From Rhizobium subbaraonis (GTDB taxonomy: Bacteria > Pseudomonadota > Alphaproteobacteria > Rhizobiales > Rhizobiaceae), in assembly GCF_900220975.1 (NCBI RefSeq), contig NZ_OBQD01000002.1, positions 124,001 through 188,000 of the forward strand: a stretch of 64,000 bases of DNA, in the 5' to 3' direction. Positions within the stretch are counted from its first letter, which is position 1; every line of letters starts with the position of its first letter. The notes under the pieces are model-generated. The model searched no databases, was not told the origin of the DNA, and was given only the letters and a program-made list of their open reading frames with translations. A program made the position numbers and the translations under genes. Of the stretch, positions 49,201-58,499 are shown one piece after another.

Positions 49201-52200
49201 AGTGCGACCGCTCCTATCCGGAAAGCGGTGCGGCGCCGCGCTCGCGCGGCTTCGTCGAGGCCTGCCTGTTCCGCTCCCGCCGCATCCCCGTCGACAGCCG
49301 GTGGGGGCGCGACGTCGACGGTGGCTGGATCGTCCCCCTCTGGCAGCCCGATGCCGATCCCGACATCTATCCCAAACCCGATATCCGGCTGCAGATCGCC
49401 GCCGCACATATGGGCGCCGCAGCCTCCACGCCAGCCCGGCTGAGCGACCCGAGCCAGCTAGTCTTCTTCACCACGACGCGCAAGGAAGGCGACGATCCCA
49501 ATCTGTGGGCATCATGCGCGGCCATCGATTTCATCAACGCGCCACCGCCTTCGCCCGTCGGCAAGCCTGTTGTAAACGCTGCCGATCCGGATGCGCCGGC
49601 ACCGGACGACATGATGCGCGATCCCCTTTTCAATCCCTGCACCTTCGACCTCGACACCTCCGGCACGGCCGCCAATTTGATGGACAGACGCAGCGTGGCC
49701 GACCCCATCGGCGCGGTCCTGGAAAACGTGACGATGATGCGCTCGTCCGCCAGCGGGCAGGACGGCGGCAGGCCGGGCAAGGCGCTGGCGCTCCGGCAGG
49801 AGCTCGATCGTATCCTCGCAGACGCGCGGCGGCTCGAACGCGTGCTCGATGACGGCCTCGGGCAAGCGCAGGCCGCACTCGCCAATCTCACGCGGCTCGG
49901 TCTTCGCCGTCCCGACGAGACGGAAATCAAGCGGGCACTGGATGCCGAGATCGATCGCCTGGGAGCCATCAAAGCCGTCATCCGCAGGGAGGCCGCAAAT
50001 GCACGCATGGCGATCGGGGCGGCCGCGCAGCGGGCAAAGGATCTGTTTGCGGATGCGAAATCGCATTGGACAGACAACGTTGATACGGCCGAAGCGCGGC
50101 TTTGGTCCGGCGTGGAAGCAGCCCTCGTTGCGCGCGCCGACCAATTGCTGAAAGCGAGCGAAGCGTTGATCGACGGATTCGACACGCTCGCGGACGGCAT
50201 AACCCCATTGACGGCGGACGTCCTTGCACGGCGGATCGAGGAGGCATTGACGCCCGTTAGAACAGCCATCGTCCGTGGCCCCGGCAAGGTCGGCGAGGCG
50301 CTATCCCGGCTCGACCGGGCGATCGCCGGCTTTACGGGCGAAATGAACGCCGCGCGGAATGCGCTTGAGACGGCGACTGCAAAGCTTCGCGATGAACTGA
50401 ATGCGGCGAAGCCGGAGGAGACGAGGGCGCTTGTCGCCTCGTATGACGCCTTCCACCGATTGCTGCTCGCCAGATTGGACACCGTCGCAGAGACGGCGCG
50501 CAGGCAGTTGCCGCGCTCGATCAAGACCATGACGCTTTTCGCCGGCGGCAAGAAGACGCTCGACGAATTCCTGAACCACCTGCGAGACACGCTTGTCTCG
50601 TTCCACGGACAAGCGATCAAGACGGCGCAGAACGCCGCATTCGAGCTCGCGGCCCTTCAATCGGCGATAGCGGCGGCGATAGACGACGCGGCCGCATCGA
50701 TGGATGCCGCATGCCTCGATCTCTCGGGCTTGGTCGCACAGGGGCGCCAAATGACTGCCGAAGGCGACGACGCGGTCGCCGCCTTCGGTCGCGATCTCGA
50801 CCAGCACCTTACATGCGAGATCGCCAATATCTATGCCGTCTGCGCCGCGGTGGGGCCGTCGATCGATGACAAGCTGGCGGTCCTGAGGACGGCACTTGGC
50901 GCACTTCGCTCCTTCGCTGTGGACCTCGCGGGCAAGGCCGCGGCGACGAAGGATGCCCTTAAGGCCGCGACGGGCGACCTGCTGGACGAGCTCGGGGCCG
51001 CCGTCGATGTCGTGGAACAGGAGATCGACGGCACCATAGCCACGGTGCAAACCGCGCAGGGTGCGATATCTTCGCTGGAGGATCGTCTGATCCGCTCGGT
51101 CGATGCGTGCATCGCGGCATTGAAGGGCGGTACCAGCGACCTGGCCGCCGTCATCGCAGACGCGGCGGGTAAACTCGGCGACGCCGCCGATGCGGTCGCG
51201 GAGGGGCTGCGCCAGCAGGTGCCGGCCTCGATCAGCGACCAGGTCCGCATGCTCGAAGCCGGCTATGAGCGGCTGTCGCAGGCACCGACGTTCCAGAACC
51301 CGGGCGAGACGCTGGCGCTGGTGCGCGCAGCCGGCACTTCGCCCATCCTGCCGAACCTGAAATTCAACCGCGAGCGCATCGCCTATTTCTTCGACGATGC
51401 CCGCGATGCCATCCGGACTTCGCCAGTCGTTGCGCTGATGAACCGCCTCGATGACGATCTCAAGGCGCTCGGCATCCGCGTTCCCACCGACGAGATCCTC
51501 GATCGTCTCGTTCCCAAGGGCATGGACCAGTTCGATTTCGGCAAGCTCTTCCCCGACCTTGGCGGCCTGAAGCTGGATGGCCTTTTCAAGAATCTGAAAA
51601 TGCCGGCGTCCCTGAACGACAAGGTCAAGCTGACGCATGGTTTCGACAAGGCGACGCTGACGGCGTGGGCCAAGGCAGAAGCGGCAGCGCCCTTTCCGGA
51701 TCGCTGCGAAATCTTCGAGGCGGGACCTCTGGAGTTGTCCATGGCCGGCGGCCGTTTCGAGGCACTTGCAGATCTCGCGGCCGGTGTGGACGGCATCACG
51801 CGCCGAACGACACAAGGGGAAGTTGTGGGCGACTGGCAGCTTGCGTTCAGCGGCCGACCGCTGGTGACGCTTGAGCGTACGCGCGTCACCTTCGAGGACG
51901 GCAAGGGTCTGGACGTCGACATCGATCCGCGCCGGATTCGGCTGGACCGGTCGATCCAGTTCCTCTCGGACCTGGTCAAGACATTCAGCGAACCAGGCGC
52001 GGGCTTCTTTCTCGAAATGCTGGAGGAAGAAGGCTTCCCGGCCGGGCTTGCCGCACGGCTCGACCTGCCGATGCCGCCGCTCTCCTTCGGCGCGTTCTCG
52101 GCAACGGGCCTGCGCTTTTCGAGCTCGTTCGCCCTTATCACGGCGAGATCCGGTGGAAAGCGCGGCGATTTCGCACTTTCGACGACGCTGGCGATGGGGC

Positions 52201-52694
52201 GCAAGGCCGAGCCCTTCGCGTTGCGGGTCTGGCTCTTGGTCGGCGGCGGCTGGCTCGAGACCCGCGCGACTTACTTTCCGGCCTCCGGCCGCCTCTCGAG
52301 CGGGGTCTCCATCGGCCTGACGGCAGGCCTCGGGATCGATTTCGCGTTCGGGCCATGCCGGGGTTTCGTCTACGCTATGTTCGGTGCGTACGCCGAATTC
52401 GAGAGTGACGGAAGCCGCGGAACCAGCTTCTCCATTGCCGTGATCTTTCTCCTGCGCGGCGGCATCGTCATCCTCGGGCGCTTCAACATCGGCTTGTCGC
52501 TGCTGCTGGAACTCGTCTATCGCGACGACGGCTCACTGTTCGGACGGGGGACGATCGAGGTCAGCTTCCGGATCTGCTGGTGTTGCGAAATCAAGGTGCG
52601 CCAGTCGGTGACCTATCACCTGGTGAAGTCGTCGTCGTCCCGCAGGGCCGCGGCAGCCTCTTCACGGCCACACTATCTCGACAGCTTTGCATGA
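46209..52694 (+). CDS. Giant protein A of unknown function (2161 aa)
   Basis: I do not recognise a family. The start TTG 46209 is preceded by AGGGAGG with a five-base spacer; ATG 46143 is the main alternative. Residues 1-1180 are mixed alpha/beta with aromatic-rich segments (WNIAKHVIVYERTVLP, YPKPDIRLQI). Residues about 1185-1680 are almost all helix: Ala/Leu/Asp/Glu-rich and coiled-coil-like. Residues 1950-2150 alternate hydrophobic and polar residues as in amphipathic beta strands and end in a CWCCEIKV cluster. No signal peptide is visible. Composition matches the window, so recent transfer is not obvious. Gene B follows after ten bases. Confidence 0.85.
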   Translation: MERLALRLYQIAAGKKTLVLEISQNGNGMKRRPVIDSVAFDHVELFDGEERKLRLSLQVMAGRFNYYRNTDDHLALSMTLPFPLMRLTANKARLVTDCHINIPASTMFAGDGSLYVQLAYRAAHVGGDAPGSGYAIAKFYSIAALAEAPGPLDGRIFGTDAPPALNGDAFPLPARLFREARRIIAQDITPIAPRQNFPNPRSVMIRPVGIRRNSRTSKSHEFVTFSTRLRIAPASAGTAGNATIVLDERDPALDTAIDVAKGIEIELIPDVFSPAAIATPQPASFYLRAGPLPPQPFTTIWNERIVRPYLKALRTINDASDVSFVPELHNVRPAKDASGDFEALYDAVLPDMSGNTDPEELCAVAIRPVGKSATFLADAVFPGLLTHAGKPVTRAVKVTVERASLAETFEWFDAPPDPAKAPEINVRIEAKGTDAGTGGPLRIGALDLDVPAAMHVETGSLDIRIAATFGSAAPEREHFATKAMDPKKKSGRARLPRAREAIPRLRLRIEKFELRDARPGAQDPVPDAARAFDAVLQELVTPDAGDDKRARRERRIARNLSREAPVVIVNSSANGGNGETPFFLRGEETTATNRNRHLALTLHRAPRASPTRQRTKKRTIVVDPEPFTVTMVDVPTFIPSATDAQENDGEIANWELSENGGAKWEVAGVTEGFDLYFTPQATGEAFEKGEPWPSISPSGSEAALDYRLGTVSRLALSSSYYRQRYAEAPWNVRRVLGFAGERAPGAGLRTARMEFLYGLAGRMTTAGLRLAEQGARIGAIRDPLPARPAGIRRRLAAASSGTSTSAQPLVEAELYDRFRDLCASFAKLYGTRLAAFEVYREGSDAPLSVEEKVAFELRDDADLDREPWNPESPSAGLRGGATRGFESRNIFEEVVKQPRSTRGQIVQPGFSALGGSGFVRAFFAHDKTRIVSDTNFGRTETYSVERIGRIGVFWNIAKHVIVYERTVLPHDQFAGQQAGQHFGRPIVRKAAEYIDIIQCDRSYPESGAAPRSRGFVEACLFRSRRIPVDSRWGRDVDGGWIVPLWQPDADPDIYPKPDIRLQIAAAHMGAAASTPARLSDPSQLVFFTTTRKEGDDPNLWASCAAIDFINAPPPSPVGKPVVNAADPDAPAPDDMMRDPLFNPCTFDLDTSGTAANLMDRRSVADPIGAVLENVTMMRSSASGQDGGRPGKALALRQELDRILADARRLERVLDDGLGQAQAALANLTRLGLRRPDETEIKRALDAEIDRLGAIKAVIRREAANARMAIGAAAQRAKDLFADAKSHWTDNVDTAEARLWSGVEAALVARADQLLKASEALIDGFDTLADGITPLTADVLARRIEEALTPVRTAIVRGPGKVGEALSRLDRAIAGFTGEMNAARNALETATAKLRDELNAAKPEETRALVASYDAFHRLLLARLDTVAETARRQLPRSIKTMTLFAGGKKTLDEFLNHLRDTLVSFHGQAIKTAQNAAFELAALQSAIAAAIDDAAASMDAACLDLSGLVAQGRQMTAEGDDAVAAFGRDLDQHLTCEIANIYAVCAAVGPSIDDKLAVLRTALGALRSFAVDLAGKAAATKDALKAATGDLLDELGAAVDVVEQEIDGTIATVQTAQGAISSLEDRLIRSVDACIAALKGGTSDLAAVIADAAGKLGDAADAVAEGLRQQVPASISDQVRMLEAGYERLSQAPTFQNPGETLALVRAAGTSPILPNLKFNRERIAYFFDDARDAIRTSPVVALMNRLDDDLKALGIRVPTDEILDRLVPKGMDQFDFGKLFPDLGGLKLDGLFKNLKMPASLNDKVKLTHGFDKATLTAWAKAEAAAPFPDRCEIFEAGPLELSMAGGRFEALADLAAGVDGITRRTTQGEVVGDWQLAFSGRPLVTLERTRVTFEDGKGLDVDIDPRRIRLDRSIQFLSDLVKTFSEPGAGFFLEMLEEEGFPAGLAARLDLPMPPLSFGAFSATGLRFSSSFALITARSGGKRGDFALSTTLAMGRKAEPFALRVWLLVGGGWLETRATYFPASGRLSSGVSIGLTAGLGIDFAFGPCRGFVYAMFGAYAEFESDGSRGTSFSIAVIFLLRGGIVILGRFNIGLSLLLELVYRDDGSLFGRGTIEVSFRICWCCEIKVRQSVTYHLVKSSSSRRAAAASSRPHYLDSFA

Positions 52695-52704
52695 GGGCCA
52701 CGCG

Positions 52705-55700
52705 ATGAAATTCGTGCTTCTTTGTGATCTCGTGCGCGCCCCCGGCGCAAAGGACGCGCCCGTGGTCGGCATGCGCCTGACGGGTGCTGCACTTCGCGCC
52801 ACTTCTCCGGGCGAGGATGTGGCCAAGGCCGCCAGGCCCCTGTTCTCCGACGTCAGCGGCCTGCCCCTGCCGGAAGCCGGTGGCGCCGATTTTTCCGGCT
52901 ATCTTGACCGGCTGGCAAAGGGGGGCGGTCCGCTGTTTCCCTGGATCGGCGGCGATGTCGAATTCGAAGCACTGTGGGCGTCATTCCCCGCGGCAGATCC
53001 GACGGCACCGCCGGTTACCGACCCCAACGGCTTCACCCTTCAATATATCCCCCTTCCCTCGGGCGGCGCAGGCACACCGGACTACAATCTGACGGACGCA
53101 GCGCTCACCGCGCTACGCCATGCCGCACTTGCCGATCTACTATCGCCTGAGCATACGGCAAACTTCACCGTGCTCGACGCGTTCGCGCTGGCCGGGCTCG
53201 GAGACGACAATTCCAGGCACCGGATCGATGAAACCTACGACGACAAACGCGGCTATCGCTACGAAGCCCTGATGGCTGGCCTCGCTTCACTGCCGGCCCC
53301 CATACCGCACGGCGCCCTCAATCTCGTCCGGTTTGCCAAGCTGACGGCGATCCGGGATCCGGGCTCTGGCGAAAAATGCCTGATGGTCGCAGCCCCCCGG
53401 CTCGCTTTGCTTTCCGGCACGGTTCTGGAGCCCGATTTCTCACAGATCGCATGGTCAGGCAGCGACAGGTCCATCGTCGCCACGATCCCGTACAAAGCCA
53501 CATTCGACACCACATCCGGCACTTACGCCGTCGAGGCGATCTGCAGGGCCATCGATCCTTTCTCCATTCCCGCAAGTGCGGCGAGCTTTATCGACCTCGA
53601 TACGCTCTGGGTTCGGCGCAGACACAGCGGCGCGGCAGCCAACGACCCGCGCTCCGGCATCGGTTTCGAGGACTGGCTGGCGCGGCTTCCCGCGCGCGCC
53701 GCCGAGGGCTTCGACCTGCCGCGCCTCCTCCTGCTGGCGCTGGAAAACGATGCAGCAGCGCCCGGATCACCGCTGACCGCCGCGATCGCGGCCGGCGACA
53801 GGCGGGAAGGCGCCCGCCGCCTGACGCTTGCCACGCTTGCCGCCCTGCGCGACATCGTCGGACCTGGCGTCGTCACGCGGCCGGACGGCTCAGTGCTCGA
53901 AGGACCGAACGGCTCGCCGGCGCACCGGACAATCATCGCGCAGGTCAACCTACTGATCCGGGACGCAAAACTGGATTCAAAAGGTGCCGCGGGGTTCGCC
54001 ACACTACTGGAGCAGGACGACAGGGCGTTTCGCGACGCGGTTCGCATGGGCGGAACCAGTGCCGGCGAAGCGCTCTCCGCATGGGTCGCGCTGCTCGCGG
54101 GCGTCATCGCGCCGGCGCTGGAGCTGCCCGCGGACGGCGAGGCCTTCGTGGCGTCGATCGCCGAACAGGTCGCCGGTGCGCCGGACCTCGATGGCCCCTA
54201 CGACGCGGCCCCCCTGCGGAAGATCGTGGATGCCGCGGTCGATCCCGCCAAGATGACCGCCATCCAGCTTGCCATCTGGCGCAAGGCCGTCGCCGCCGAT
54301 GCCGCTTTCCAACGCTGGGTGGTCGATGCGGCCGAAGCGTTTTCGCGTCTGCTGCAGCAGAAATTCGACATACTCTCCGTTCTACGGCACGCCAATATCG
54401 ATCTCCCCTGGAACGATGATGCAGGCATCTGGCGCAAGTCTGCGCCAGGCACCGCGCGCGATATCGATCTCCTGCGCGGCAGTCTGACGGAAAAAGGCAG
54501 GATTCGCGAGGCGATCGGTGCCTATGCGCTCGGCACGCTCTGTGAGGCTGCAGGCGTAGCGGCCGGGCTGGAAGCCAGCTATGCAGACCTGCACGGACGG
54601 GTCGCAGCCCTGCCGGCCGGCGCCCGCGATGCGCTTGCGGACGCGCTCGACACTGCTGTTGCCGGCCGCGTCCGCACCTGGTTCGCCGAGCCCGACATGG
54701 ACGTCGGCGGCGAGACACTGCTGAGCGGTCCTCTGGCACCCGACGCCCATCCGCTGGTCCTGCAGATCGACCGCTTCGTCGTCAGCCAGTCTACCGAGGC
54801 GGATTTCAACGACGACCTTGCCGGCTATGGCGTTCTCATGCGCCGGTCGCAACCGCCGGGCGACTGGTGCTGCCTGACAGCATCCTATGCGGAAATCGAT
54901 CCTGACCGGAAGCTTGGCAGCGGACCCTGTCCGGTCGAGTTCAAGGCGGCAGACAGGACCGTGCTCGGTGCACTGCCGGTCGGCTACATAGGCCTCGCGC
55001 CGCAGGCGACGGTCGTCTATGACAACCATCCGATCATCGGCGACATGCAGGACAGTACAGCGATCGAACGCCAACAGGGCGATGACCCCGATCCCCGGAT
55101 CCTACGGCTCGTTCAACCGGCTAGGCAGGACAACGCACCAAAGGCAACGCTGATTCCGTTCCTCGCCTATGGCGCGACCTACGAGATCGCTCCGTTCGGC
55201 ATCTCCAATCAGGGCGCGCTGCCGGAAATGATCAGAAAGACGGAGCATCCGGCCCTGCTTGCGACCGAGAAGCTGACGGATGAACTCTTTGCGGCCCACA
55301 GCGACATCGTCCGCCGCTTCACCTATCTGCGCCGCACCGGCATTGGTGCGTTGCGCGTTGCAGCCGATCCGTTGCCGGACGGGCAAAGCTACCATCCGCT
55401 CGCGCCTGGCAAGGACACGCGTCCGCTGGCAGAGGAAATCCTCGTGCCTTCGCAAGTGGTCGAGCCGTGGCTTCCATCCCCCACTCCTGCGGCCATCCGC
55501 CCGCTGAAGATGAAGACGGCGGTTCTCCTCGCCGACAGTAGCCTCGGCAAGGTCGACGGCAGTTGCGGCCGCCTGCAACTGCGTATCGATCCGCCGGTCA
55601 CGCCGCTTGAGGATTTTGACCGATGGATCGCCCTGGACGAGGCTCTGCTGGCAGGCGACGACCCGAACCGTGACGAATTTCGCACCTTTCGAAAAGGCTT

Positions 55701-58482
55701 GCGGGATCGGCAGCAAGCGCTGACGCAGGAGCTCGATGAATGCGAAAGGCAGCTTGCGACGGCACGGGGGAAAGACGCCGAAGAACTGCAAAGGAGGATT
55801 GCCAAAATCCGCGAGGACCTCGTCCTGCAGGATCCGGCGGTGGACGGGCTCGCCATCCGCGTCGTGCGCGTGCGGCGCGATGGCGCAAATGTTGCTGCGG
55901 ACGGCGCCTTTGCTCCGTTGATACTGCCATGGGCATGGGAATGGCAGCCGGGAACGGAGATCGACTCACCATTCGCGACAAGAACGCCGGTTCGGCTGGA
56001 ATGCAGGCTCGGAGCGCAGACTGACGATCTGTTCGACAAGGACAGTCTGACGGTCACGCTGGCTGCCGGTGACGTGGTGATCGTGCAGATCTTCGCAGCC
56101 GTTCGAAGCCAACGTTTCAGCGATCCGGTCTTGCCCGACGGCGAGCGCCGCTTCGACCGGGTCGTGCGCGACAGTTGCATCGGCAGCTCGCCCGGCAAGC
56201 CCCTGCCCGACAGCGCACTGCCGGTGGACGGGACAGGCCAGGCCTATCGCCTGTTCAGCCTGCACGCCTTCGCCGTCGAGGGTGCGTCCCAGGAGATGCC
56301 CTCCCCGGAAGGGCTTGCCGCCGCCATCGCTGGCCATGTCGTAACCGGCACTGTGGCTGCAGACGAGCATGGGGGCGATATCCGTCTGGAGTTCACCCGG
56401 ACGCCGAGCGTAGCGATGGATGCCGTGGGATCGATCACGGTGGGCACGCAGGCCTGGCGCTGGACGGGGCGGCCGCTGCCACCCTTCCCGTTCAAGCCGG
56501 CGGGCGGCTTCAACGATTTCCCCGCCGACGATCCCGCCGACCCGAACGACAGCAATCCTGCGAACCGGCGCGAGCCGCCGCCGCCGTCAAGCCATCCCCT
56601 GCTCTGGGATGTATTCGGCTTTGCCGAGCGCCTGGACGAAACGCTCGGCGATCTCACCGTAGCGACCCCGATTTCCGAGAGGATTGGCACCAGCGGCGCG
56701 GCGCAGCCGCTCGCTGCACGCATCGCCCTCAACGCGCCGCAGCGCTTGGAGCCGGCCCGCTATCTGCGCTTCCGGGCACGCGCCGCATCGCGTTACACGG
56801 CGGCCTACGAGAGAGCTGGCATCGCACTCGAACGCTCCCGCGCTCTATGGGCAAATGCCGACGCCAGCTGGACCTCCGGCTGGTACCGGATGCTGCGGCC
56901 TGCCACGGCAATGAAACCTCCGCCGAAACCAGGCATCAAGGCGATCGTTCCATTGACAAGGGCAGTGCACGACGGCGGCGAGCTTTCGCCGGTATCCGGC
57001 GTGCTCGTGATCACTGACGGCGCCTGGTACGAACAGGCGGGCCTTGCCGAATGGCTGCTCGCCGGTACAGAGATCGCCTACCGCGGGAAACTGATCGATC
57101 CCGAGACTGGCAAAGGTGCACCCGCGCGCGCTGTCGAATTCGGTCCCGACCCGCTGGTGCGAACCCACGGACTGGGGCGCAATGCGGAGGCGTCCGCCTC
57201 CCCGAGGATTGACGAACTCAGGAGCGTGGCGCCGCTTACGGTTGCAGGTCCGCTAGGTCATGGCTTCGACACCGGTACCGCAACCGGCCTCTTCCTCAAC
57301 AGTTCCTTCATTGTCCGGGCGCCGGCCTTTGCCGACACCGATCCTGGCGCCTGGTGGATGGGCAAGCTCGCCTTCCGCCGCCTCACCCTCGCCGAGGCCC
57401 TGACAGGCTACTGGGACGACGCGCAGGCCTTGCCGATCGGCTCGACATCAGCGCAGATTTCGCTGACCCAGCACGACATCGCCGCGAGCGGCGAAAAGGC
57501 AACCATCCGGCTCGTGCTGCAAGCCCGGCTCGACGCCCGCGGACAAGACCTTGTGGTCAACGGCGTTCGCGCCGGCGGGAAATGGACGCTCGATTTCGGT
57601 GAAGGAACGGTCGACCTGACTTCCGCCGGCTTCGACGCGCGTCTCGTCGCCGTTCGCCGTTCCTCCCCGATCGATCCTGAGAATGCCGGCGGCCCGCGCT
57701 ATGCGTGGTTCGATATCGTGCTGCTGTTTCGCGAAACGGGCGGGCACTGGTTCCTCGCCTGGCAGGACCGTTGGTTCAACGCTGCGCCTCCCGGCAGCAT
57801 CGAAGACACGTCGGGCGAATCGCTCACGCTCGACATGACGGTTGTAACGACGGGCGCAACCTCGGGCGACATCCGGGTCAGCAGAGCACCACAGCTGTCC
57901 GACCCGACCGAAGGGCGCTGGACGCAGTTCCTGCCCAACATGGAGGTGCTTGGGCGGCTCGGCAAGGTGCCCGTAGACAACCTTTCGCTTAAGCTCCACC
58001 CGCAAGACAGAGCGAAGCTGCTGCTCGGCGCGGCAGGCGGCTGGCTCGCAACGAACGGACTCAGGAAGGAACGGGCGGCGGGCCGGAAGGACCAGGGGCT
58101 TTTCAACCTGCTTCTGGTGACTGCCGGGATTGCCAACGGCGCGGGTGGAACCGACGAGGCCTTCGTGGGCCTCTATCATTCCCCCGAGGCCCAGGCGGAC
58201 GGCAGCGGAAACATCACGCTCGAACCCTTCGAAGCTGGAAATCCGCCGGCACCGCCGGAAAAGGGGCCGCTCTACGGCCGCATCCTGACTGTGCGCACCG
58301 GAAAGCCAACGGTTGCGGAAAGCGATATCGCTGCATGGCGTAGCGATGCATGGCGCGCATTCTTCCCTCCGGAGGCCGATGACACCATCGACCCGCTCCG
58401 GGTGTTCGCCGAACAACCGCCTGGAGACGCCCTCCTGCAGATCATCGAGATGTATGCGCCAATCCCCTTCAGGGACAGGTGA
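52705..58482 (+). CDS. Giant protein B of unknown function (1925 aa)
   Basis: I do not recognise a family. ATG 52705 has GAGGG seven bases upstream and lies ten bases after the stop of gene A. The protein is mixed alpha/beta. Visible segments are helical blocks at about residues 370-680, a beta-rich part around 690-830 (LIPFLAYGATYEIAPFGISN), and a charged coiled coil at about 990-1040 (RQQALTQELDECERQL). A Pro/Asp-rich linker (DDPADPNDSNPANRREPPPP) lies near 1275-1295, followed by a long beta-rich C-terminal part. No signal peptide or membrane helix is visible. It is probably a partner of protein A. Confidence 0.85.
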   Translation: MKFVLLCDLVRAPGAKDAPVVGMRLTGAALRATSPGEDVAKAARPLFSDVSGLPLPEAGGADFSGYLDRLAKGGGPLFPWIGGDVEFEALWASFPAADPTAPPVTDPNGFTLQYIPLPSGGAGTPDYNLTDAALTALRHAALADLLSPEHTANFTVLDAFALAGLGDDNSRHRIDETYDDKRGYRYEALMAGLASLPAPIPHGALNLVRFAKLTAIRDPGSGEKCLMVAAPRLALLSGTVLEPDFSQIAWSGSDRSIVATIPYKATFDTTSGTYAVEAICRAIDPFSIPASAASFIDLDTLWVRRRHSGAAANDPRSGIGFEDWLARLPARAAEGFDLPRLLLLALENDAAAPGSPLTAAIAAGDRREGARRLTLATLAALRDIVGPGVVTRPDGSVLEGPNGSPAHRTIIAQVNLLIRDAKLDSKGAAGFATLLEQDDRAFRDAVRMGGTSAGEALSAWVALLAGVIAPALELPADGEAFVASIAEQVAGAPDLDGPYDAAPLRKIVDAAVDPAKMTAIQLAIWRKAVAADAAFQRWVVDAAEAFSRLLQQKFDILSVLRHANIDLPWNDDAGIWRKSAPGTARDIDLLRGSLTEKGRIREAIGAYALGTLCEAAGVAAGLEASYADLHGRVAALPAGARDALADALDTAVAGRVRTWFAEPDMDVGGETLLSGPLAPDAHPLVLQIDRFVVSQSTEADFNDDLAGYGVLMRRSQPPGDWCCLTASYAEIDPDRKLGSGPCPVEFKAADRTVLGALPVGYIGLAPQATVVYDNHPIIGDMQDSTAIERQQGDDPDPRILRLVQPARQDNAPKATLIPFLAYGATYEIAPFGISNQGALPEMIRKTEHPALLATEKLTDELFAAHSDIVRRFTYLRRTGIGALRVAADPLPDGQSYHPLAPGKDTRPLAEEILVPSQVVEPWLPSPTPAAIRPLKMKTAVLLADSSLGKVDGSCGRLQLRIDPPVTPLEDFDRWIALDEALLAGDDPNRDEFRTFRKGLRDRQQALTQELDECERQLATARGKDAEELQRRIAKIREDLVLQDPAVDGLAIRVVRVRRDGANVAADGAFAPLILPWAWEWQPGTEIDSPFATRTPVRLECRLGAQTDDLFDKDSLTVTLAAGDVVIVQIFAAVRSQRFSDPVLPDGERRFDRVVRDSCIGSSPGKPLPDSALPVDGTGQAYRLFSLHAFAVEGASQEMPSPEGLAAAIAGHVVTGTVAADEHGGDIRLEFTRTPSVAMDAVGSITVGTQAWRWTGRPLPPFPFKPAGGFNDFPADDPADPNDSNPANRREPPPPSSHPLLWDVFGFAERLDETLGDLTVATPISERIGTSGAAQPLAARIALNAPQRLEPARYLRFRARAASRYTAAYERAGIALERSRALWANADASWTSGWYRMLRPATAMKPPPKPGIKAIVPLTRAVHDGGELSPVSGVLVITDGAWYEQAGLAEWLLAGTEIAYRGKLIDPETGKGAPARAVEFGPDPLVRTHGLGRNAEASASPRIDELRSVAPLTVAGPLGHGFDTGTATGLFLNSSFIVRAPAFADTDPGAWWMGKLAFRRLTLAEALTGYWDDAQALPIGSTSAQISLTQHDIAASGEKATIRLVLQARLDARGQDLVVNGVRAGGKWTLDFGEGTVDLTSAGFDARLVAVRRSSPIDPENAGGPRYAWFDIVLLFRETGGHWFLAWQDRWFNAAPPGSIEDTSGESLTLDMTVVTTGATSGDIRVSRAPQLSDPTEGRWTQFLPNMEVLGRLGKVPVDNLSLKLHPQDRAKLLLGAAGGWLATNGLRKERAAGRKDQGLFNLLLVTAGIANGAGGTDEAFVGLYHSPEAQADGSGNITLEPFEAGNPPAPPEKGPLYGRILTVRTGKPTVAESDIAAWRSDAWRAFFPPEADDTIDPLRVFAEQPPGDALLQIIEMYAPIPFRDR

Positions 58483-58499
58483 CGGGAACTTCTTCCCCG

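Noticed and set aside
47058-49409. 783-residue minus-strand frame opposite giant gene A
   Set aside because: Codon pattern and the promoter/ribosome-binding evidence favour the plus strand; the antisense product has no structural pattern.
49770-51250. Helical region of giant protein A as a phage tape-measure protein
   Set aside because: Length and helicity fit loosely, but there are no neighbouring tail, baseplate or chaperone genes; kept only as a hypothesis.
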